A stretch of DNA of 64,000 bases from Ypsolopha sequella. Lineage: Eukaryota; Arthropoda; Insecta; Lepidoptera; Ypsolophidae. Position numbers and translations under genes: made by a program. The stretch spans positions 2,035,501-2,099,500 of the forward strand of contig OW203992.1 in assembly GCA_934047225.1 (NCBI GenBank), in the 5' to 3' direction. The notes below the pieces were generated by a model. That model worked only from the letters and a program-made list of their open reading frames with translations. It ran no database searches and was not told the DNA's origin. Below are positions 55,909-64,000 of this stretch, piece after piece (the first letter of the stretch is position 1; the number at the start of each line of letters is the position of its first letter).

Positions 55909-57038
55909 ACATTGTTTTGCTACAGCGTTGCTTGGATGGCAACTACTTCCTTTACCAGGGTCAATATTTTCTCCAGATAGATGGTGTGGCGATGGGAAGT
56001 CCTGTGGCTCCGGTGCTCGCCAATATCTGGATGGAACATTTTGAGGAGGAGGCTTTACGTACCGGTCCCTCAACAATCAGACTCTGGAAGAGATATGTTG
56101 ATGACGTATTTAGCATTCTCAAGGGGGGTAACGAGGAAGCAAAACAGTATGCAGATCATCTTAACTCCATCCATCCAAAAATAAACTTTACGTATGAGAT
56201 GGAATGTGACAGAACTTTGGCATTTCTTGATGTCAAATTAATGGTGAGATCTGATGGTTCTCTGGCCCACACTGTATATCGAAAACCAACACACACAGAT
56301 AGATACCTGCACGCCTCTTCACACCACCATCCTCGTCACATCCAATCCGTCATGACATCACTAACAAACAGAGCACATGATCTCTGTGACCCTGACCATC
56401 TTAAGGATGAGCTGTCACATGTTCAAGAGGTACTCAGACAAAACGGATATCAGACGAAGAGGCGACATCCAAGACCAAAAAAGGAAAAGTGTCCTGAGGT
56501 TAACAGAAAACCAGCGTTTATGCCCTATATCAAAGGTATTACGGATAAGATTGGAACAGCATTAAATAAATACTCCATTAAGACTGTATATACTCCGTTA
56601 TCCAAAGTGGCAGGCCATTTACGCACACCAAAGGATGTGATTCCTTTTCAAAATCCAGGTGTCTATAAGATAAAATGCAGCTGTGGAAGTTCCTACATTG
56701 GCCAAATAAAACGTAGCGTACAGGAAAGGGTCAAGGAACACATAGCAGCTGTGAAAAACCGGCAGATGTACAAATCAGCGATAGCAGAACATCTTTTAGA
56801 ATCCGGGACCAACCACTGGATAGAACTGCATAACCCGAAAATTCTCTCCACCGATCGCCATTACTACCCTAGAATTGTGCGTGAAGCGATTGAAATCAAG
56901 AAACATCCAAATAATTTCAATAGGGAAGATGGTTTCAAATTGTCTCCCACATGGAGTCCAGTCATCGGGAAATTTAAATCGCGGGTTTCTTCTCTTAGTG
57001 CATCTCCGGATACTGTGAGTGTTGTGTGCCGTGCGTGA
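55909..57038 (+). pseudogene. Penelope-like RT (5'-truncated) with GIY-YIG endonuclease
   Basis: An open frame of about 376 codons. Counting from the GTG at 55905: '[20 protein letters not shown]' (about 24-43), the catalytic 'YVDD' (64-67), 'LAFLDVKLM' and '[19 protein letters not shown]', then a basic linker ('[11 protein letters not shown]') and the endonuclease with GVY (252-254) and YIG (264-266) followed by '[13 protein letters not shown]'. The N-terminal RT motifs, including the first catalytic aspartate, are missing: the frame begins at the inverted junction. It therefore cannot encode a full RT, although the endonuclease part looks intact. Confidence 0.92.
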
Positions 57039-57670
57039 ATAAGATAACAATTAATTTTAAAGACTAAAGTGTTTTTGCGGGTACAAGGAAAATACTTCGG
57101 TCGTCACCTGCATCTCATCACTGCGCCTCGCCATACTTGCCAGTTTCCCGTAGACCACGAGACATGCAACTGTCTCGAAACGTCGGGCGTCCCCCTTTTC
57201 GTAAAAAGGTAAAAATTGATCGCGGTAGACCCGATTATATATATTATAATGTGTACAAAACGCGAGAGTTTAAAATTTTGTTTTTTTATTTATTTTACAT
57301 ATTTTTCATCTCTTTGAACTTTTTTTAAATTGCTATAGTCTTTCTTTAGTTGGCCAGTTATGTTATGTATGACCTATAGTCGTCATTTTTTTTACTTTAT
57401 TTTTTTCGGTCTACCAGTTTCGGAGATAAGGGGGGGGATGTTTTTGTAGCTTTTCAAAGATTTCTTGAAATCAGTGCCAGTAAATATAGTTAAAAAATAT
57501 ATTTTTACAATTACATTTAATACCCATACTGTATTTTTAGGATTTGTTTTTTTTTTCTCTCTTTTGTATTGGAAATGTTTTGAACATTTTTACACCGTGT
57601 TATGTGGGCAAATTAATCCTATTTTTGTAAAGTCTTTATCTAAAGTTATGAGGCTGTGACATATGGACCT

Positions 57671-58822
57671 TCTACAACACGATTATCGGTCTCTTTGGCC
57701 GTTTGGCGGTAAGGAGTAGGGCGCGACGGGCAGGGTTGGATTCAGACCCTCGGAAAATTATTGTCTATGGGAATTAAAAATATACTACTTGGCTAAAATT
57801 ATACTACGTTTCGTTTTTCGTCGATTTTTGATTTGAATTGAAATAAAATAGTCTACTTGTTAGTGAAATTCTAGAAAAATTGACTAAAAATATTTATAAT
57901 TTAATAAAATTGAGGCAACTGGATATCTATCTCAGTCAATTCGTCGATCGGAACTTCGTCCTGGCATTGAATCGACGTAACATGTCGTCAGATGCCATAA
58001 ATTCGATAGAAACTCCCTATATTGTAGAGTAAATATTAAAAAGCAAAACGTCTCAACCAATAAAACAAGTCGGTCGGCCTGAAGACAACATTTTGGTATT
58101 TTTACGTAGTATAGTTCCATTACGATACTACATACTACATGTCATGAATGAAAATATGGTACAAATAGTATAACTATACTACGAAATCCAACCCTGGCGA
58201 CGGGGGAACCGGGGGAAATCCCCAAACATCTCCGCCGCACGGCCCCGCCCCCTAAGCTATTGGCTGTTTGTTTCCCGCACATTTAGCGATTGGCTCCTCT
58301 GTCGACGTTTTGTTTGCTGTGCTGCGTTCCAGCGTCCATTTTACTCTCAAAGTACAGTCGCACACAAAAGTATATTGATTTTAAACGTGATGGTTTTACA
58401 CAGAAAAGAAAGAAAGATGGTTTACGATTTATTCTGTTATATGAAGAAAGACGATAGAAACACAAGTCTGACACAATGCAATTATGTTGTCAGTTTTAAA
58501 TAAAAATTGTATAGCGAAATAGGTTTTTTTCTAGACTGTTTCTAGACTGTAGTTTCCTTCACATTATGTACCTACTCGTACTTACCTCATTAGGTTGAAT
58601 AATTATGCAATATCACCCGTCAGCTTGTAGTGACCGCAAGCACTTTTCTGCGCGACTGTATACATGCGTAAACTCATCCCCGACTAGCTTCAGACGTATT
58701 CTTTTTACAATACGCGAGCTGTATAACGCTAACACTGAAATCGCGCAAAAAAAATCTGCTCTTCTATATAGAAACGAAATAATGAAAATGGCTCAGTTGA
58801 ATCGGGCAATGTGATATACTTA
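57671..58822. other. No recognised gene
   Basis: A pair of related words, agtttactatact-like at about 58110-58180, and a CG-richer stretch 58195-58320. Open frames are short and unrecognised. Confidence 0.4.
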
Positions 58823-59088
58823 TACAAGGTGACTTTTGGATCATCGTCCAAATTCATAATGGTGGCTTAGTAAGTGACCAGTATCATGGATCAATAACAA
58901 TTTTGGTGAAATTTGCAAAATGAAATTTCGACTACCCATAGTGATTCACTCGGGACTGGAACTGAATTTCTATGGGAAGCCGAAATTTCATTTTACGAAT
59001 TTTACAAAAATTATTACTGATCCAAGATACTGATCACTTATCAAGCCACCAGTATGAATTTGGACGATGATCAAAAAGTCACCTTGTA
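58823..59088. mobile_element. MITE family B, copy 3 (complete)
   Basis: Same ends and interior as 22092-22357, with few differences (for example gacttttggatcatc at the left). It is followed after only TATA by MITE A. Confidence 0.92.
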
Positions 59089-59092
59089 TATA

Positions 59093-59359
59093 TACAACGT
59101 GTAACAGAAAGGTGTAACCATATTTGAAGAGCTTATTCAGTCAATGGTATATAACAACTTTTACTATGGAGCCAACCGTGAAATCTCAAGAAAAAAATCT
59201 GCCCTTCCATACATTTCAGCCGAGCGGCTTTGCATTTTTCTATGAAAATGTAAAATATATTTTTCGAGATACAGGTTTTGTTCCATAGTAAAAGTTGTTC
59301 TATACCATTGACTGAATAAGCTCTTTAAATATGGTTACACCTTTCTGTTACACGTTGTA
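59093..59359. mobile_element. MITE family A, copy 2 (complete)
   Basis: Ends tacaacgtgtaacagaaagg and its complement. Arms of about 80 bp include gtcaatggtatataacaact. A small central unique part contains ccgagcggctttgcattttt, also recognisable in copy 1. Confidence 0.92.
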
Positions 59360-59621
59360 TATATGTATATATAGAAATAGATTTTTCAACTTAATTATTT
59401 ATCACATTGTCCAGTCATTATAAATATATACTTTTAACAGGAAGTGGGATCTCAAACCTGATTTTAGGACAAACTAGTTTACCGGATCTCTTCTGCGTTC
59501 AAGGATTTCCGAAAAACTAGTTTGGCCTAGGCCAAAGTGGTACTGTATTGTCATAAAAAATATAACAACTAAGGTTATGTACGGCGGCGTGAAGTCCGGG
59601 ATACAATCAGTGACATTTTTG

Positions 59622-59777
59622 CATATTTCATTGTGACAAATTGCATATTTCATTGTGACAATTTGCATATTTCATTGTGACAAATTGCATATTTCATTGT
59701 GACAATTTGCATATTTCATTGTGACAATTTGCATATTTCATTGTGACAATTTGCATATTTCATTGTGACAATTTGCA
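59622..59777. repeat. 22-bp tandem array, about 7 copies
   Basis: The unit is tttgcatatttcattgtgac plus aa, with a/t variation at one site. Confidence 0.93.
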
Positions 59778-59832
59778 AACGTATAATTCGTGCGTGTGTG
59801 CGGGAATTCTCAATAACTTCTTCGTCTTCTTC

Positions 59833-60760
59833 TAAATTCTTTATTGCACAAAACAACAGTTTAATGTACAGCAGCATTTTCTCCCAGTCACAACACACAG
59901 TCGACAGAAAGTACAAGAAAGTTACAGAGGTAGGTGTGCAAAAAGGGTTTACAATGTTAAATTTTAAACAAGAAATAAAAAATACATTTATGTACTCATA
60001 GATAAGTTTTGTAATTTTTGTAAAGCTAATATACGCTAATAATACAGCTAAAATTATATGTATTCATACCGTAATTAAATACGAGTACTAATAATATAAA
60101 TAGTAAGCTTCAGAAAAAATATATACATATTGTAAATATATGAAGATTTAATATACTACATAAATACTTATAACGTTACGAATATGTACATATATTAATA
60201 TATATAAAAATATACTTACATAATGCAATATTAACACGTATGCATATAATATAATTAAAGACGAGAGTAAATTACAAGTCATGAAATTTTTAGATTGCTT
60301 TGTTTATACCAGATCTAATGAATTTTGCTAAGATATTAAAGCCGATTCTGAAGGCTTTAATTTTAGTTTTAGTGCTGTCAAGACTTAAATTTTTCCAAAG
60401 TAATTTAGCTTCTGTTCTTAACACTTATGAACTATTTTGCAATGATTAAAATTTAGTTTTGACAGCACTAAAACTAAAATTAAAGCCTTCAGAATCGGCT
60501 ACAATGTCTGCGCAATGACTGTTTAAACGAGTTACGAGACGAGGCATTTCTTATTTCAACAGGAAGATCGTTCCACAAACGGACAGCCGTGACGGCAACA
60601 GAGTCGGACATAAAACCAGAACGGTGAAGAGGACAACACAAAAGAAGGTTGTTAGCGGACCTGAGGTGCTTACAATGAGTATTATCTGAAAAAATAAACA
60701 AGGATTTGAGATAAGGGGGAGTACTTGGATCATTAATAATTAAGAAGAGTAGAACTTATA
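59833..60760 (-). mobile_element. 3' part of a Jockey/CR1-type LINE
   Basis: The minus frame from about 60755 to 60489 encodes 'INDPSTPPYLKSLF', 'HCKHLRSANNLLLCCPLHRS', 'GFMSDSVAVTAVRLWNDLPV' and 'EIRNASSRNSFKQSLRRHC' followed by a stop. A long AT-rich 3' UTR runs to the 3' end near 59833 (gaatttagaagaagacgaag side). Only the C-terminus of ORF2 remains, so it is a 5'-truncated dead copy. The protein tail resembles the remnant at 5.7-6.3 kb. Confidence 0.82.
60341..60502. repeat. Inverted duplication at the LINE stop codon
   Basis: gccgattctgaaggctttaa (60341) and its complement ending at 60502 pair over about 40 bp across a spacer of about 75 bp. The right arm is the LINE's own C-terminus and start of 3' UTR. 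Confidence 0.8.
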
Positions 60761-60947
60761 TTACAGTGCATTATATTATATATATTACAGTGCAAGTGAA
60801 ATACATTTTGGATTACGTTTCGAGGGATTCAACTGCATAAACGGAGCTTGCAGGCCAGTTTACCTCTGACAGGAGAGTAGCGGCACACAAGTGAGATTTT
60901 TCCATTTATTTTCGCTTACTCTGCATTTACATTTTGCATCAAACGGA

Positions 60948-63362
60948 ATGGAAGACTTACTTGACCGTCAATCCAAAATTCTCGATGAGATTAAGCGGAT
61001 CCTATCGAATTTCAAAAAGGATTCTCGGTTTAGGAAGACCGCCGAGTACATTGGAATGAGAGTTAGCGCGTTGGATCATCTTCGGAGCGAGTTTGTAGCT
61101 AATCATTCGAAGTTAGAGACGGTGTAGAATAAAACTCATCAGTATTTTCCGGAGAATATTGCTGACTTTGTAAGAAATCTATACACCAGTGCTCGTGAAA
61201 CAATATCATCATTCAAAATTGACCAGCCAAGTATTTTTGACACCCAAGGCAACTATGCACACTCTACTGACACTGACTCTACTCAAGATGACAAAATTTC
61301 GGACTTAAAGAGAAGTCTAATGGCAAATTTTTGGGCATTGATAGTATCACACTCTTACTGACAAGTGAAAATCGAAGACAAGATTAAAAACTTGCACTCT
61401 CTTTGGGGAACCATTTCCAATCTGTATTTGCAAATAGATACCTTATTGGCAGGCTCTGAGGTAGACTATGAGACCGATTATACGGAACTTTAAATCTCAT
61501 GTAAGGACATGAAAAAAAGGCTGAAACAAAAACTGTCATCTTCCTGTGCTCAGCACGAATCAACACCAAAAATTAATATTCCCAAAATTTATGGTGATTA
61601 CATGCAGTGGCCTACTTTATGGACCTGTTTTCCGAAGACATACATAACAACCCTAACCTCAGCAAGACCCAGAAAATGCAACACCTGAAGGGAAAATTCA
61701 AAGGTGAAGCTGAACAACAAGTAGAGCATTTATGCGTAACTGTAGACAACTATGACACATGTTGGGAGTTTTTGACACACAGATATAATAATAAGCAGCT
61801 ACTATTTACAGCTCAGTTAGAGCTACTGCTGAACCAACCAACAATTGCAACCCAATCTGCACTTGAGCTTAAAAAGCTCTTTGACACATCCATGGAAGCA
61901 ATACATGCTGTGCATAATTTAGGGATCGACACTAGAACCTGGGACCCTTTTTTAGTGCATGTTTTGTGCGACAAGCTTGACACTGACACTTGCGCTGATT
62001 AATGGAGACTAGAAAAGACCCCCGTGAATTGCCAGCACTTGATGAGTTTATGGAGTTTTTGGAAGGAAAATTTACTGCATTAGAACCTATTAACAATAAT
62101 AAACCGAAGTCACTACATTAGGAAAACAGATTGACGTAACCCTCAACGAATAACTACGTTTTTCCCGCAGGGAACCGTAGAGCATGCCCATTTTGCAACA
62201 GCGATCACGCGCTTTACCAATGTAAAAAGTTCCTAAACATGTCACCGGATGTACAAATAAGATCGATGTTGAAATTTAATATTTGCAAAAATTGTCTGTA
62301 TGTACATCACAAAAATTATTGCAACTCCGAGAAACGATGCAGAGAATGCAACGATGCACATAATACATTGCTCCATAATACGTTCACTAACCTCAGCGCG
62401 TCATCGACTTCAGGCACTCAGCAAAAAAAGTCGAACTATACAGCGGGATCTGATGACGAAGTTATTTTACCAACTGCATTAATTAACGTTTTATCACATG
62501 ATGGAACTTAGGGTGCTGATCGATCAGGCCAGCCAAACCTGCATTTTAACGGCAGATGCTGCGCAGAGACATGGATTGCTAAGACAATAATTTAACGCAA
62601 GTATCAAAGGCGTAGCAACTTTATCCAATAAATGCAGGGATAAAGTTCAGTAAATATGCAAATCGTGACTTAGTGATTATCAATTTCACACCGAAGCCTT
62701 AGTGATGTCACGTGTTGTCGGACACCTTCCGAATACATTGTTTAATAGAAGAGAGTTACAATACATAAGGCAGATTATAATATTTCAAGGCCAATCGATA
62801 TCCTTTTAGATTTTGAAATTTATTTCAAAATCCTTATGAACGGATTACTGAAAGGTTGTGGTCGGGAGCCTATTACACAACAGACACAGCTCGGTTGGAT
62901 TCTGTCTGGTAGTTCAGGTGTGGTTAAATCATTCAACTGTCACATCATTGTGAATAATATGAAAGAAATTGCGAGGTAGAAGATAGATAGGAGATAGAAA
63001 GGACACAAATACTGCAATGACATCTCAGGAACAATTTGGGGAAGAATTTTACAAAAAGACAACCACTCGTCTTGGACGTGGACGGTACGAGGTTCAATAT
63101 CCTATAAAAGAAAACTTTACACAGCACTTGGGTGATTCAAAATCGCAAGCGACAGCACAATTTCTGCACTTAGAGTAGAGGTTAGCAAAAGATTCATCAC
63201 TCTCGGAGAGCTACAATAAATGTATCGATGAGTATCTGCATTAAGGCCATATGAGAAGATGGGAAGCAAAGAATACAGCGACACCAGAATGTTTCTTGCC
63301 TCATCATGCAGTGACTAAGGAAGATTCGAGCACCACAAAGGTTCGTGGGGTACGTAGGGCGG
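60948..63362 (+). pseudogene. Decayed BEL/Pao LTR retrotransposon, gag to RT start
   Basis: Ordered remains of a Pao-type polyprotein: an N-terminal block from the ATG at 60948 ('MEDLLDRQSKILDEIKRIL'), the gag core with 'GDYMQWPTLW' and 'HLKGKFKGEAEQQVEHLCVT', two CCHC/CCHH-type knuckles ('CPFCNSDHALYQC' at about 62175 and 'CRECNDAHNTLLH'), a protease-like 'RVLIDQASQTCILTADAAQR' at about 62515, 'QQTQLGWILSGS' at about 62880, and the approach to the RT ('TTTRLGRGRYEVQYP', 'GDSKSQATAQFLHLE'). At least five in-frame stops and several frameshifts interrupt it, and it ends near 63362 before the RT catalytic motifs. LTRs were not identified. Clearly inactive. Confidence 0.85.
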
Positions 63363-63511
63363 CTGACATGTAATCTCCTTGGTCAGAAATATATACAAAA
63401 ATAATGCTGGCTGGTATGGATTTATATTCGTTTGTTATTCTATTTTCAAAATGTATTACATTCATTTGTTTATTGCATGACGTTTATTTGTCTCCTACAA
63501 TTGTTTCGAAC

Positions 63512-64000
63512 ATGTCGGTAGAAAAAGTGAAAATGGAGATAATCGAGCAGCGTGCGGTGATTAAGTTTTTGACTAAAGAAGGGAATACGCCTTCGGGGAT
63601 CAGACAGCGTATGTTACGTGTGTTTGGCGGTTCGTGTTCTTCCGAATTTGTAATAAAGTTGTGGTCAAGGCAGTTTAAATTAGGTCGTGAGAGCCTCGAA
63701 GATGATCCTCGTAGCGGAAGTCCAGTTTCGGCCGTTACCGATGAAAATGTAGCCAGGGTGAAAAAAATTATATTAGAGGACCGACGAGTGAAGCAGTGGG
63801 AGATAGCTAGAGATGTGGGCGTCAGTAAAGAGCGAGTCAATGAAATAATTCATGAGCATTTGAACATGTCCAAGGTTAGTGCACGTTGGGTCCCTAGAAT
63901 GTTGACTGCATTTGACATGGAGAGGCGTGTCAAATGTTGCGAAGAGTTTTTGGACATGAGTCGAGGGAAAGAGGAAGAAATAATTTCTAGAATTGTAACA
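63512..64000 (+). CDS. Mariner-family transposase, N-terminal part, open to window end
   Basis: The ATG at 63512 opens 163 codons that run off the window without a stop. The N-terminus has two HTH regions of the mariner type: 'AVIKFLTKEGNTPSGIRQRM' with 'LWSRQFKLGRESLEDDPRSG', then 'DRRVKQWEIARDVGVSKERV' and 'HEHLNMSKVSARWVPRML', leading into the start of the catalytic domain ('RRVKCCEEFLDM'). This is the SETMAR-like organisation of DNA-binding domains. The catalytic aspartates would lie past 64000. The frame is uninterrupted, so the copy may be young. It is of a different lineage from the mariner at 46.4-47.4 kb. Confidence 0.88.
   Translation, partial: MSVEKVKMEIIEQRAVIKFLTKEGNTPSGIRQRMLRVFGGSCSSEFVIKLWSRQFKLGRESLEDDPRSGSPVSAVTDENVARVKKIILEDRRVKQWEIARDVGVSKERVNEIIHEHLNMSKVSARWVPRMLTAFDMERRVKCCEEFLDMSRGKEEEIISRIVT

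Larger units (their letters stand above)
55073..57250 (+). mobile_element. Penelope-like element with 836-bp inverted arms
   Basis: The right arm (56415-57250) encodes the GIY-YIG endonuclease half and 3' UTR. The left arm (55073-55908) is its near-perfect inverted copy. Between them, 55909-56414 encodes the last part of the reverse transcriptase. The ends attataatatatataatcgg and its complement are mirrored. Penelope-like elements are known for terminal copies in direct or inverted orientation, so this looks like a 5'-truncated insertion joined to an inverted partial copy. Confidence 0.93.

Noticed and set aside
1..64000. tRNA, rRNA or microRNA genes
   Set aside because: I did not find a cloverleaf with A and B boxes or rRNA-like blocks. 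Hairpins present are explained by inverted-repeat elements; covariance-model searches could not be run.

Overview
The window looks like lepidopteran (moth or butterfly) nuclear DNA. It is AT-rich and carries many copies of interspersed repeats typical of that order: the 'gggttccgta ... aagtgcgagtc' family, short Helitron-like elements ending in CTAGT, TA-flanked MITEs and Jockey/CR1 and RTE type LINE tails. No bacterial gene organisation is present. Almost everything recognisable is a transposable element or tandem repeat. The one well-supported host gene piece is a first coding exon at 32412-32247 (minus strand): 55 codons with a strong start context, one membrane segment and a clean GT donor, probably of an SDR/hydroxysteroid-dehydrogenase-like gene. 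Its next exon was not found, so much of the left half may be its intron.

Layout. 1-9740: LINE remnants (2.1-2.75 kb, 5.7-6.3 kb), a 44-bp hairpin-bearing array, a 1-kb foldback element and adjoining MITEs. 9.7-13.4 kb: a MITE followed by a 48-copy, 62-bp satellite with visible higher-order duplication. 13.6-16.2 kb: RTE-type LINE tails and a 0.65-kb foldback. 16.4-21.7 kb: a structurally complete DIRS-type tyrosine-recombinase retrotransposon on the minus strand, with gag, reverse transcriptase/RNase H, recombinase, inverted termini and an internal complementary region; its leader carries five hairpins with covarying stems. 22-32 kb: MITEs and two Helitron-like elements nested inside other repeats. 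32-41 kb: the host exon, several hairpin elements, a 28-bp array, a broken conserved retroelement tail and a 1.6-kb foldback. 41.5-44.5 kb: a LINE with endonuclease and reverse transcriptase, broken by one frameshift. 44.7-45.8 kb: a 69-bp array bracketed by direct repeats. 46.3-48.6 kb: a broken mariner and a foldback, together inserted into another repeat. 48.8-50.9 kb: minisatellites, a hAT-type MITE and another MITE. 55.1-57.25 kb: a truncated Penelope-like element with 836-bp inverted arms. 58.8-64 kb: paired MITEs, a LINE tail, a decayed BEL/Pao element and the open 5' part of a second mariner transposase.

The genes do not form a pathway. The main interactions visible are insertion of elements into one another and tandem arrays starting at or close to element ends. 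The most unusual signal is the set of five hairpins in the DIRS leader (20824-21079), one of which contains the gag start codon.
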